Shown: one piece after another, positions 23,601 to 33,890 of the stretch
Layout: each line of letters opens with the position of its first letter
Position numbering within the stretch: the first letter of the stretch is position 1
Source of the DNA: Schizonepeta tenuifolia
Taxonomy: Eukaryota; Streptophyta; Magnoliopsida; Lamiales; Lamiaceae
DNA length: 64,000 nucleotides
Direction of reading: 5' to 3'
Assembly (NCBI GenBank): GCA_029490685.1
Contig: CM055960.1
Location: forward strand, 55,095,544 to 55,159,543
Translations under genes and position numbers: made by a program
Notes under the pieces: model-generated
Databases searched by the model: none
Told to the model about the DNA's origin: nothing
The model's input: only the letters and a program-made list of their open reading frames with translations

Positions 23601-24383
23601 TCAAAGGTAGTTGTGGAATTCCTCAAGGGCAATATCTTCAGCCGGTTTGGTGTGCCCAGGGCAATCATTAGTGATCAAGGAATGCACTTTTACAATGGAG
23701 CTGTGAAAGGATTAATGAGCAGATATGGAGTACATCATAGGATTTCGAATACTTATCACCCTCAAGCAAATGGTCAAGTTGAATTGTCTAATCACATTGT
23801 GAAGGCTGTCTTGAGTAAGACAGTTAGCCCAATAGGGAAGGATTGAAGTCTGCGTCTTGAAGATGCATTGTGGGCATACAGGTTAATGTTTAAAACCCCG
23901 TGTGGAATATCGCCCTACAGGATGGTCTTTGGCAAGATGTGTCACTTGCCCGTGGAAATAGAACATCGAGCGTATTGGGCAGTTTAGAAAATGTATTATG
24001 ATTGGGATGAGGCTGACCAAGCTAGGAAGCTTCAATTGCAGGAATTCGAGGAGATCCGACTCAATTCATATGATAGCTCCGGTTTGTACAAAGAAAGGAT
24101 GAAGAAAGCTCACGATGCATTGATCAAGGTCAAGAAGTTCGAACTTGGGCAACATGTGTTGTTATACCAATCCAAGTTCAAACTTATGTCTGGAAAACTG
24201 TCTACTAAGTGGGTTGGCCCGTTTGAAGTACAAGCCACATATCCAAATGGGGCTGTGGAGGTAATGAATGCTAACACGGGAAAGATTTTTAAGGTCAATG
24301 GAGAGAGATTGAAGGCTTTCTTTGTCCAAACCCTGGAGAAACCAGAGGAATACTTGAAATTCCTCTGTAACATAGAGCCCTAA
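20619..24383 (+). pseudogene. pol of the Athila-type element (PR-RT-RH-INT), broken
   Basis: The retropepsin at about 20830-21180 has the catalytic DLGASINVMP and LLGRPFL. Reverse transcriptase runs about 21650-22560, with SGWVSPIHVVPKK, a TAG at 21882, another stop just before KTKNDHFPLP, then FLDGYSGYMQIW and the active-site VFMDDFTVYG near 22221-22250. A frameshift near 22555 leads into RNase H (VMCDASDYVVGVVIGQ, TGA at about 22715, YTDHSALKFLM). Integrase (about 23240-24340) keeps an HHCC-like finger and all three catalytic acidic residues (WGMDFMGP, ISDQGMHF, GQVELSN), but with stops and frameshifts near 23218, 23608 and 23846. The stop TAA is at 24381. Confidence 0.88.
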
Positions 24384-24398
24384 CTTGGGCAAGGAGGA

Positions 24399-24414
24399 CG
24401 TCGTGCCCACGACG
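24399..24414. other. Perfect hairpin just after pol
   Basis: CGTCGTG-CC-CACGACG is a 7-bp perfect stem 16 bases after the pol stop. It is followed by a GACGCTGGCTAGGAGGCAAC phrase like those found downstream of pol in Athila elements. Confidence 0.6.
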
Positions 24415-24981
24415 GTAACTAGACGCTGGCTAGGAGGCAACCTGGTACGTTTTTCCTATTTTTACTTGTTTATTCGTTTAAAAAAAAAGGTGAAGGTAGG
24501 GATTAAAATAGCCATAATTTCAATGTTTTCCATCAAAATTAGGCATATTTTAATTCTGTTATGGGGTAAAAAATATCTAACCATAGGATAAGAGAAGCTT
24601 TGCCTTGCATATGGTAGTGTGTTCGTGACCTGCAAAGAACAGGTATTGGGCGAAAGGAAGAAGAAGGATCTAACATTTTGTATTGAGTAAAGTGTGTGCG
24701 TAGGATGGTAAGAGCGGCGCTCTGGGCTAAGCGATGGACTTGGGCAACAAGGCTGACGAGACAGTAACTGCCACATCACGTGGGATGTGACAACTGTACT
24801 CGAAACCTGCTCATAGCCCTATAACCGCCTGCCACCCTATCATTTCTATTCTCTCTAACCCTTCTACATCCCCACGTAAACTATCAATTCAAAAATTACC
24901 GTAATCCAATTTCCTTCCTCAACCTCCCTAATTTCGGCATTACAGATTTCTTCCCCAAATTTTAAACCCTAAAATCCCACC

Positions 24982-26730
24982 ATGGTATCCACACGCTCAA
25001 AGAATAAACTAAACAAAATCCCTCACGGAACCCACATCGACCTTTCCAAATCAGAATTGCCATCGTCGGAAGCCCTTTTGTCCGCAGCAGACCAGTATCT
25101 TGGGTGGTACCATACCCCATTACAGTCGAGGTAAAGGAAATCATCAGCAGAGCTCTCGCTGAAATGATGGCAGTACTAGAGGAGGTGAAAGTAGATGAAG
25201 CTTCTTCGGTGGTTGGAACTTCTTCCACGCCGGTGAAAGCTACTGAGGAAGTAACATCGGAGAACATGCTGCCAGAACAAGAGGAGAGAGAGATGAAACA
25301 GGACAATGACGTGGAGATGGAGGTTGTAGATGAGGAAGAAGGAGAGCAAGGAGACAAGAAGGAGTCCAATGATTCCTTCGACAAGTTGTGTGAAGAAGTG
25401 AAGCGGGATGTAGAGAAAAGGAAAGAAAAGAGGAAGAAGGGCCAACTGGAGAAGGAGGCCAAAAAGAAAACGAAGGTGGCTAGTTCTGAAGCCGCTTTGT
25501 GATTGGGTGGAGAGTCTTCCACAGAGGAAAAGAAGGGCACCACGCCTTCTTCTAAGAATCCAGGGAAGAGGCAGAAAGTGGTGGAGTCAGAGGAGGACAA
25601 CGATGTCCAGATTATGGGGGAGAGGATTACAAGGTCCGCTGCTAGGAAGATCAAGAAGGAGGAGTCCAAGTAGTGAGGGAAGAAGAAGGGAAAGAAGGCA
25701 GAAGACTTGACCGCCAGGAAGATGTTCATGCCCAGGGAGGTTGATTTTGGCTACCTGGATTCCCTGGGCATTGCAATGGAAGTAAGAGCCTTGTTCGATG
25801 GGTATGGCTGGGGAAGATTCCTGACATTACCCTGCCACATCTATGAGGACTTGGTGAGAGAGGTGTACGGATTTATGGAGTTCGTACTTGATGGAGATGG
25901 GAACTCGTCCTCAATCAAGTTCATGTTGAATGGGCAGCCGTTTATGGCTAGGTTGAATGACTTGAACCAAATTTCGGGGTTTGTCATGATGATGGAGCTG
26001 CAAAAGTCGGAGTTCAGGAGGGCAGGAAAGAAGGTACCAGTAGACCTGCCCAAGGAGGAATGGATCCGGATATGGAATGAGGTCAGCGTAGGGATGGAGT
26101 TCAAGTCTGGAGATAACAAGGCGTCCGACCTAAAGACGCCAGCCCTCCACATTGCCCATAGGATTCTTGCCTACAACATGTTTGGCAAGGGAGATAGTGG
26201 AAACTCGTTGGCCAACAAGGAGGTCTACATACTATTCTGTATGTTGACGAGGAAGAGGTTAAATTTTGCAGCCTTCTTGATGGAGCAGTTGAGAGCAATA
26301 ATGGGCAAGGCAGGGCAAAAGTACTCGTGTGGGTATTTCGTTACAACCTACATCGAAGGGTTGGAGCTTCAGGACGAGGTGAAGGATTTTGAGGTGACAC
26401 CAGCTGACGAGCTCAACATGGAGAGGTTGAGCAGGATGAAGGAGGTGGTGAAGCATGGAAAAAGGATGGTGTCTGTTGGAGGCGCATGAGAAGGATCAAC
26501 CAACATCAGCACGTTTGCCGCCTAAGAAGTCAGTCGGGTTGGCCAAGAAGATAGTGATTGACGAGGAAGAGGATAATGATGAGGAGGAAGTTGAGTTTCC
26601 TTCTGCCCAGCTGAAGGAAGTCTTGGAAAGGCTGGGCAAAACTGAGGAGTTGCTCAAGGAACTGTGGAATGGGCAACTAATCATGCAGGTTACTCTCAAC
26701 AGCCTTGCCCGCCATCTGAAAATAGGGTGA
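24982..26730 (+). pseudogene. Extra ORF in env position of the Athila-type element, broken
   Basis: It probably starts at ATG 24982 (MVSTRSKNKLNK) and is broken by a frameshift near 25100. 25104-25502 is a very acidic/Lys-rich segment (DVEMEVVDEEEGEQGDKK), then come stops near 25500 and 25672-25677. 25707-26489 is a folded-looking domain (REVDFGYLDSLGIAMEVRAL, GWGRFLTLP, REVYGFMEF, LNDLNQISGF, IAHRILAYNMFG) resembling the Athila ORF-1 family domain. After another frameshift, 26455-26730 has DEEEDNDEEEVEFP and a leucine-rich possible coiled coil (LKEVLERLGKTEELLKELW). I see no signal peptide or clear membrane segment, so calling it an envelope is unsupported. Confidence 0.6.
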
Positions 26731-26856
26731 GTACCTGATCCTTCTGCTTGATTATGTCATCTTATTTGTGTAGTAGTTTGTTTTTTGTGTTTTGTGTCTT
26801 TTATTTTTGTTTAGTGTCTTTTGTTTTATTTGTCTTGTGTCTGAGGAGTGATCGAA

Positions 26857-26899
26857 TACCTCACCACACATTTTGCCCTGCAAAATGTGTGGTGAGGTA
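26857..26899. other. 19-bp perfect stem-loop in the Athila 3' spacer
   Basis: TACCTCACCACACATTTTG is followed by the loop CCCTG and the exact reverse complement. It lies 127 bases after the last stop of the env-position ORF. A stem this long and perfect in an otherwise decayed element is notable. Confidence 0.85.
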
Positions 26900-26952
26900 G
26901 GCAAATAACTCTTGTTTGTTTGTGTTTGAGTCTTGACCTTTTTACGTCCACT

Positions 26953-27059
26953 ACTTTGCTATAAGCAAAGTGTGTGCGTAGGGAGGCCAAATGTCTGTGA
27001 AAGAGTTTGTTAAGTCCAAGGTTGAGGCCTCCATGGATAGACTTTGCTATAAGCAAAGT
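26953..27059. repeat. Two identical small hairpins 88 bp apart
   Basis: ACTTTGCTATAAGCAAAGT (8-bp stem, ATA loop) occurs at 26953-26971 and again at 27041-27059. Each is followed by GTGTGYGTR, a phrase also present near 24688 (AAAGTGTGTGCGTAGG). Confidence 0.8.
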
Positions 27060-27335
27060 GTGTGTGTGGTGTGTTTGTGCCGTGTGTTTTTATTTAAGGT
27101 TGTTGAGTCGATCAGCATGGAGATGTTGGGCAAGATGATATGATAATTTGTATGCTTAATTGTTGCTTGTTGAACAGTGTTAAGTTTATGCTTGCTAGAA
27201 GATGACTTGTATGATGGATTGAGTTGTGAGCATACCCTGTGAGGATTTGAGCTTAATTGAATTCATTCTTTAAGTGTGATTGAGGACATCTTGAACAGTG
27301 TTAAGTTTATGCTTGTTGCTTGTTGAACAGTGTTA

Positions 27336-27619
27336 AAAATTGTTCAAATAAATAGTGGTAGTAGTGTTTTAACTCATTTTGAAAAACTTTGAGAAATATT
27401 AAATCAAGTAAAATTCTAAAAATTAATGAATTATAAAAAAATATTACTACTATCTTTTACAATTAGTTCAGCTCTTTTCTTTTTACGTGGGTGACTAGTA
27501 TGATCAATAGTAGAGCTATTCCAATATAATCTGCTTGCAATCCAGCTATGGCCTATATATTTAATGATTTAATTTGTTCTATTTTATAAAAGAAATCAGA
27601 TAGATAATAGAGTAACACT
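27336..27619. other. AT-rich intergenic DNA
   Basis: No gene or recognisable element seen. Confidence 0.5.
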
Positions 27620-27830
27620 CTTGTGCAATGGAAAGTTTTTTGGGCTCGCGTTTTGACCAAAAAAGAAGCGGCAAACAAAAAAAAAGAAAATAAAAAAAAA
27701 AACTAATCAAAGGGGAGTTTGACCGGGTCAAACCCGGGTCAAATAGGTTAGGGCGGGTCGGGTCGGGTCGGGTGGGTCGGTGTTGCACGGTGGAACTGTT
27801 CCACCCAATTTTTTGTCTTTGTATGAGTGT
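27620..27830 (-). repeat. Fragment of the GAGCCGAAGGC repeat family with GGGTC minisatellite
   Basis: GGGCTCGCGTTTTGACCAAA followed by AAGAAGCGGCAAACAAAA matches the core of the 3450-3640 sequence in the same orientation. It is followed by AGTTTGACCGGGTCAAACCC and (GGGTC)n around 27748-27780. Truncated. Confidence 0.6.
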
Positions 27831-28110
27831 ATTATAACTGCTAATGTATCTCTCCACGTTTTTATTTCTTATGTGTGCAACTTTCCATCTCCATGAATGT
27901 CATTTTCTTCTCCATTTCCACCTCCGTCGTAGCCTTATTTTCTGCTTCTTCATCTCCTCCCTCGGCGGCGCTAAGTCTTCTTCTTCAAGTATCTAATTTT
28001 TACGGTGCGTGCAATGCAGGACAAAATACGGTCCACCGCTACCGTCTTCACAACGGGACATCCCGTTGTCAAGCCGACGATCGTGACGCCCGTTGTGGGT
28101 GCTCTAACCC
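27831..28110. other. Interval ending in a Harbinger-like terminus
   Basis: A GC-richer stretch contains CAACGGGACATCCCGTTG (8-bp arms, CA loop) near 28050 and ends GGGTGCTC followed by TAA at 28097-28107, the terminal style of the PIF/Harbinger element at 58874. I could not place the left end. The ORF at 27875-28138 has no recognisable domain and I do not call it a gene. Confidence 0.35.
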
Positions 28111-28397
28111 AATAAATATCATCCTTGACATTTTTTAATTTGATAATTAATAGTACTTAGAAATCGAAAACACCGATTGGTATATCATGAATATTTATTT
28201 AGTGAATCAAAATAAAATCCACCTAGACTTTTATCTCAGTAATACTCCATCCTTCTCAATAAGATTAATCTCCCATTTTCGTCCGTCTCTCGATTGTATG
28301 ACTTTATTGTGGGATATGACAATATTACTATCTTATATTTTTATATCCCTGTCTCCATTTACAAAGTTTTCTTTCTCCACTAACTTAGTAATAATTA

Positions 28398-28615
28398 CTC
28401 CCTCCGACTTCCATAATTATGCATAATTTTCCTTTTTCATCCTTTCCCCATAATTATGCATAGTCCATTTTAGAAAATAAATTTTTCACTTATTGCCCTT
28501 ATAATATAGGATCCCATCCACTTACATCCATTTTTTCTCCACTTACATCTCACTTTCCAAAATTTTATTAAAACTCGTGTCCACCAAAACTATGCATAAA
28601 TATGGGGTCGGAGGG
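28398..28615. mobile_element. Stowaway-type MITE
   Basis: CTCCCTCCGACTTCC at the left and GGGTCGGAGGG at the right, flanked by TA on both sides; 218 bp. ATTATGCATA words are present near both ends in inverted arrangement. Confidence 0.75.
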
Positions 28616-28617
28616 TA

Positions 28618-29289
28618 TTTCTTTCGTTTCAGAATAAGTGACTAAACTTTCCTATTGGATTGCCTCAGGATAAGCGGTCACTTTTCTTATAAGAAAATAG
28701 ACTTCTCTCACAAAAAATTAAGCGTTTCATCACTTTCTATCTTTTTACATTTTAAACATCTTTATACTACTTTAAAAAAAAAACATCTTTATACTTGATA
28801 CCAGTGCCAAAAAAATGTAATCACTTATCCTTCCAATTATTTACAATTACCTATTTTTTATTAAGTTTTGTGTTCGCTCCAAAATAATCTTACTATTAAC
28901 AGCCGGAGGAAGTTCTTGCATATAACATCACACTTTTTCTTGAAAGAAGAACTAGTCACCTACATAGCACGACTAAAACCATAGTCCACACGACTAAAAC
29001 CATGGGAAATTTTTGAGGAAATAAAAATGGCCGGTGCTGGAAAATTTGGGGAACAGAAATTGATACGTCTATTCAATGAACAGCTACCGATTAATAATTT
29101 AATATTACCAAATTCAGATCTTTAAATTAGAAAAACTAAGAGTTGGAAAATTAAATTAAAGTAGATGATATGGATCATATTTTTAAAAATAGAATAAATT
29201 TTATTTTTCGTGGATAAATAAAAAAAAATATGTATATTTTTCGTAGATGGAGGCAATAATTTATAATCTAAAGAAGTATCGAATATTAA
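28618..29289. other. Intergenic DNA with a degenerate MITE
   Basis: From 28618 to about 28915, TTTCGTTTCAGAATAAGTG and a right end around CAGCCGGAGGAAG suggest a decayed Stowaway-like copy. The rest is AT-rich with no gene. Confidence 0.35.
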
Positions 29290-29690
29290 AATAAAGGCGA
29301 ATTCTCCTCTGCAATCGGTCTCTTGTTAGAGAGCGGTGCATCCGGTGCGTGGGTTCTACGTGCGCGTGCACTTCACGCGCTCCTTTTTTTTTTTTAATTT
29401 TCGATTTTTTTTTTAAATTTCAGATTTTTTCCCTTCCTTTTTTTGTTTGCCTCTTCGTTTTTTTATTTGCCGTTTTTTCTTTGGTCAATATTTGAGTCAT
29501 GGGAGCCGAAGGCCTCAAAGCGAGCCGAATAAATTCAAATTGCTGCCCGATAATTATCCTTATATTAATAATCGAAGTGAAAGAGGAGTCATAAAATCAG
29601 AAACGAAAACGCATAAAAAAATGAAAAAAAAATAAAATAGAACGGATCAATTAGTTTGACCGGATTAACTCATTCTCTTACTAGACACCG
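29290..29690 (+). repeat. GAGCCGAAGGC repeat family, full copy
   Basis: A GC-rich head (GTGCATCCGGTGCGTGGG, CGTGCGCGTGCACTTCACGC) precedes a T-rich stretch. The core then runs through TTTGCCTCTTCG, TTCTTTGGTCAA, GGGAGCCGAAGGCCTC, AATTATCCTTATATTA and AATCGAAGTGAAAG. The same core is present at 14160-14330, 33610-33750, and in reverse at 3450-3640. Confidence 0.65.
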
Positions 29691-29883
29691 GTATCACGGT
29701 AAATATTAGTGGGTTCGGAATATATGTGGTCTCTTGCAAATTTTTGGACGTGTTAAGACGTGTCACAATATTTTATATTTTTGTGTTTCCGGAAGTATAT
29801 TGTTGAATACTTGAATCTAAGACTAAATTATTAGTACAACAATTTCGGAATGCAACTCTCTCCCCTTTGCCACGCCCCCAGTT

Positions 29884-29929
<46 letters not shown>

Positions 29930-29966
29930 GTCACACTAAAGCGGCATCGAGCGCTCCGTCCCCTCC

Positions 29967-29973
29967 TATATAT
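29967..29973 (+). promoter_or_regulatory. Probable TATA box of ROD1
   Basis: TATATAT lies 73 bases before the ROD1 start codon, behind a pyrimidine-rich stretch with (CT)n and (CA)n (29883-29930) of the kind found near plant core promoters. Confidence 0.55.
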
Positions 29974-30045
29974 TCATCCACCACCGCTACTTCTAAGGCT
30001 TATCTCCCGAAGCTCGAACGAAAGTCGCCGCCACCACCACCACTC

Positions 30046-32069
30046 ATGAACGGAACGACCACCACCACCCGCCTGCGCTCGCCTCCCAACTCTAAATCGA
30101 AACCCCCGCCTCCTACCAACGGCCACTTCTCTCTCTCCCCAGATTCCGACATGGTCAAGAAAAAATCTTCGACAACCGCATTCTCCGCCAAGAAACTTTC
30201 CGGCTTCGTCGGCGACGCCCATTTTCTGAAATGGACGGCGGCGGATATATCGGGCTTGCCACGTCACCACCCCGTGCCCTGCGTTTTGGCCGCGTCACTG
30301 CTGTTTTTCATGGCCGTTGAGTATACCCTGAGCATGATTTCGCCGACGGCGGCGCCGTTCGATCTAGGCTTCGTCGCCACCGCCACCCTCCATCGGTTGC
30401 TCGCCGCCAGACCCGCGCTTAACACGCTTTTGGCTGCCCTCAACACGGTATGTATATTTAATGTGAAATTGATTTGACATGCAAAGTTTTTTTGCTGAAA
30501 TGAGATGAATCTGCCATTTTTTCTGGGTCTAATTTTGATGTTGATATGCATCTTTTAATTTAATTTAATTTTTTCAATTGTTGATGTTGATGTATCATGT
30601 ACTCAAAGGAGTTAATGAGCTGGATTTATTTATTTGAGTAATTGAGTTGGTTTAGGATGTGGGAAGGAATTGAGGTTCTTAAAATATTGTGCTTTTTTTT
30701 TTTTTTAACATTTTCTATTCCTCCAATTAATCAGTTGAGCAATTTTTCCTGTTGAGAGGTAAGGTGAGGAGATTACTCATCAACGCCTTAAAAGATACAG
30801 TATTTGTGGTTTCTGCAAAATGTGCATACAACTTGTAATAAATGGTTAAACCCGAGTTGCTAGAAGAGTCCATTGAGCTCATCACGTTCATTACTTATCC
30901 CATTGGGATGACACATTAACCAAACGTAGTTTTGGAAGTTATTAATGTACATGGATTTGTGGTTAGGTATTTGTGGGAATGCAGACAACGTATATAATAT
31001 GGACATGGGTGATTGAGGGAAGGCCCAGAGCCACCATTGCAGCACTCTTCATGTTCACATTTAGGGGAATTCTTGGGTACTCCACACAACTCCCTTTGCC
31101 TCAGGTTCTCTTTTATTTTATTCTTCTTTTCTCCCATTCTTCAGTATTAATATATACTAGTTCATTATTTTAATGTCATATGGCTGGGATCTGCCCAGCA
31201 TTGACCTTATGTCACCATAATGACTTGATTTCTATTTAACCATGCTTGAAAATATTATCTTAAAATCTTGATCATTAAAGACAAATAGATGAATTCAAAG
31301 TCTTTATGAAATTTAATGTTGATTAGCTGGGGTGTAAGGATCCCACATAAATTAAGAGGTTGTTTATTATTTATTGGAGATATATCGATGTCTGCGCATA
31401 GTTAAAGTGGTCGACATGAATTGTGGTTTTAGACAACAAGCTATATTTAATTTCAATAGCTCAACTCCATGTGAGATGGGCCATATCTTGATTTGTATTA
31501 AAGATTTATCGTACTTTGTTTGGAAGAAATCGACATTGTTTAGGACAAACATATTTTATCCTAGTTAATGCAGCTGTAGACTACATAGAAGGCGCCAAAA
31601 CACGCACAATTTGTTAGGATTTGTCATGCTTGAACAACTTGTACATGAATCACGACACAAATCTAGCATGAAAGAGACACGGGAAGAATAGAGGATTTGC
31701 TGCTTGTGTTTATGAAGTTTTGTGGTTTCTTGACAGGGGTTCTTGGGGTCGGGAGCGGATTTTCCGGTAGGGAACGTGTCGTTTTTCCTATTCTATTCGG
31801 GGCATGTTGCTGCCTCGGTGATTGCATCGCTAGACATGAAACGAGTGCAGAGATGGGGACTGGCGTATGCATTCGACACCCTCAACGTGTTGCAAGCGAT
31901 TAGGTTGCTGACCACTAGAGGTCACTACACGATCGACTTGGCCGTGGGGGTTGGGGCTGGAATGCTGTTCGACTCCCTAGCCGGGAACTATGTGGACAGC
32001 AAGAAGGCCGCAGCAGCTGCATTGTGTAATGGCAGCGGCAACGGTGCTTTGTACAAGTCTCCCAATTGA
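30046..32069 (+). CDS. ROD1: Phosphatidylcholine:diacylglycerol cholinephosphotransferase (PDCT), 3 exons
   Basis: Exons are 30046-30447, 30967-31104 and 31737-32069, all with GT-AG borders and phase-0 junctions, giving 290 residues. The product closely matches Arabidopsis ROD1 after a low-complexity N-terminus (residues 1-60), for example in ASLLFFMAVEYTLSMI, GMQTTYIIWTWVIEGR and ATIAALFMFTFRGILGYSTQ. PDCT is an integral ER-membrane enzyme that exchanges phosphocholine between phosphatidylcholine and diacylglycerol, letting acyl chains edited on PC enter triacylglycerol. Lipid-phosphatase/phosphotransferase motifs are present: SGH with His203, and RGHYTIDLAVG with His243 and Asp247. Several hydrophobic segments fit a multi-pass protein. 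The start is the first in-frame ATG 73 bases after a TATA box. No damage is seen, so the gene is probably functional. Confidence 0.95.
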
Positions 32070-33231
32070 AGAAAATTAGGAGGTTTTGTGTGGTTAATCG
32101 AGTTGTTGAAATCCATGAATGTGCAGGGCAAGTCTTTGGTTCATGTATAAAACCATCTAAAATGAGCATTTAAGACGTAAGAATCTGTTGGGTTTCTTTT
32201 GGTTCGTCTGATTAATCATTTAGAATGTTTAGTTATACTAATTCTGTGCAACATCTTAGTTCAAGTCGGATTATTGCATTACTGTGCAACTTAAAGGCTC
32301 AGCACATCACAACACCATCCGTTAACCAGAATATTGTTGAGGATACATGTTGTACCATAATTTTTCGATCTCTTTCTTCTCACTGATTACAAACACAAGA
32401 AAGGTTGCAATAACATGAATGATCCAATATCTATAATAACTAGCTGCAGCTAAGTAATTTGCTTAGTAATAAATTGATGAGTAGTTGGCTTATATACTTT
32501 TATTAAGGTGGTGGCAATTCGCATTATTTCATTTTTTTTTTTTTAAACGACCTGCGTTATTCGATTGATGAACAAGTATAAGGAAAAATTGGGAAGACCT
32601 GCCACAAATCGAGATGAACAGGTATAAGGAAAAAATGATCAGACCTGCCACAACATCCGATTGCTCATTCCATACTTTAGGGACAATAAACTCTCTGATA
32701 ATACGAGCAATCGTATGAGCCAAATAGTTGGTCTCTACGATCATGCTTGACTTAGTATGGAAATCAAAGAACTAATAATCGCAGTTTGCATTATTTTACA
32801 TGCATGGTTGCAGGTTGCTTTTATATGTATATATATTGATTGGTTCACATAGATTGTAAGTTCAATTTTATGACTATGCTTAGATTTCAGTCTATAAGTT
32901 TGTACTTAAGTATGTTAAATAATCATTTTACGATAAACTTCATGCGTGGATCTTTGTATGATCGATGAAAATGGTCGTCTATCTAATGTGGGCAAAGATA
33001 AACCCACTAGTTCGTCCAACTCATATCACAAGTCTATAAGTAAAGATTACTGAAACTTACTAAATCAATACGTTTCACCAACTTTGTTAATTCCACGGAA
33101 TGTGGTTGGTTGGTGCAATTTTCACTCCTAATTTCTCATCCGTATCTTAATTTGTTACAACTATTTAATAATCTCAAGAAATAAAATACTCCCTGTATAG
33201 TGAATAGAACATAACAATGTTGGAATTAATT
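32070..33231. other. ROD1 3' region and intergenic DNA
   Basis: The first 150-200 bases are probably ROD1 3' UTR. The rest is AT-rich with no gene. GACCTGCCACAA occurs twice (near 32597 and 32641) in an imperfect local repeat. Confidence 0.45.
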
Positions 33232-33241
33232 AGTAAAACTG

Positions 33242-33472
33242 TTTTTTTTTTTTTTTTTTAATTGCCATGGAAATCCGGAGCTGCTACTTTGGTACGCACT
33301 GGGGTAAACATCCGTCCTTGTACAGTAACCCGCAAATCACACAGGACAGATAAATCACACTTTCCAAGTACAGGTGTAGCAGGCTCGATCTATGGAGGCA
33401 TTTTATGGGTTCGAACCCAAGATCTCTCAATCTTAGCCACCCACTTTGCCACTAGGTCATCCCCAAGAGAAC
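33242..33472 (-). mobile_element. tRNA-derived SINE with poly(A) tail and target-site duplication
   Basis: On the minus strand the element starts near 33472 with box A TGGCAAAGTGG (33441-33451, fits TRGYNNARNNG) and box B GGTTCGAACCC (about 33408-33418). It continues about 150 bp and ends in a poly(A) tail (T run 33242-33259). It is bracketed by the direct repeat AGTAAAACTG at 33232-33241 and 33473-33482, and the following T run is also repeated. The apparent 71-aa ORF on + is incidental. Confidence 0.85.
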
Positions 33473-33494
33473 AGTAAAACTGTTTTTTTTTTTT

Positions 33495-33890
33495 TTTTGA
33501 ATTTGTGGGAACCCGCCGGTGCGCATTGGGTAAAACTGCGTGAGATTCACGTGCGCGCCTCCACGCGCGGATATCATAGGTTTTTTTTTTAGTTTTTCCA
33601 GTTTTTTCCCCTCTTTTTTTGTTGTTTGCCTCTTCATTTTTTTGTTTGGCGTTTATTCTTTGGTCAAGATTCGAGCGAGGGAGCTGAAGGTCTCCAAATT
33701 GTTGTCCGCCGATTATTCTTATATTAGTAATCGGAGCCGAAGGCTCCACCGAAAAAAAAACTGTAAATTAAAAAATAAAAATAAAAAAACTGAAAAAAAA
33801 ATGATCAAAGAGCGTTGACCAGAATTGGACCGGGTCGGACCCAGGTCGAGTCAATCCATCTCCATGGTGGAGATGTCTCCACCTAAGTGT
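33495..33890 (+). repeat. GAGCCGAAGGC repeat family, second full copy
   Basis: Same plan as 29290-29690: a GC-rich head (GGAACCCGCCGGTGCGCATT, CGTGCGCGCCTCCACGCGCG), a T-rich stretch, TTTGCCTCTTC, TTCTTTGGTCAAGATTCGAG, AATTGTTGTCCGC, TTATATTAGTAATCGGAGCC. The tail has GACCGGGTCGGACCC and a short CATCTCCATGGTGGAGATG palindrome. Confidence 0.65.

Larger units (their letters stand above)
17241..27335 (+). mobile_element. Athila-type Ty3/gypsy retrotransposon lacking its 3' LTR
   Basis: The order is 5' LTR, tRNA-Asp primer-binding site, gag, protease, reverse transcriptase, RNase H, integrase, a long spacer, and an env-position ORF. Gag and RT (FMDDF in the active site) are of the Athila kind, and the long 3' spacer with an extra ORF fits that lineage. 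Every ORF is broken. Searching 26.7-27.6 kb by eye for LTR landmarks (the GTGGATCGACCCTGTACTT area, the TGATGAGTCC start) finds nothing, so the 3' LTR is absent. Direct repeats of GAACAGTGTTAAGTTTATGC (around 27175 and 27295) lie at the broken end. Confidence 0.85.

Noticed and set aside
24962..25729. 255-codon open frame on the minus strand
   Set aside because: It is antisense to the acidic/Lys-rich env-position ORF of the Athila element. Its Ser/Phe-rich composition is the complement of Glu/Lys codons.
26455..26730. Separate coiled-coil host gene
   Set aside because: It overlaps and continues the env-position ORF of the Athila element after a frameshift and lies within element borders.
27748..27785. 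Telomere-like repeat
   Set aside because: The unit is GGGTC, not the plant telomere unit TTTAGGG, and it sits in a GGGTCAA-rich repeat fragment.
33262..33477. 71-codon + ORF
   Set aside because: It lies across a SINE and reads its internal promoter region in antisense.
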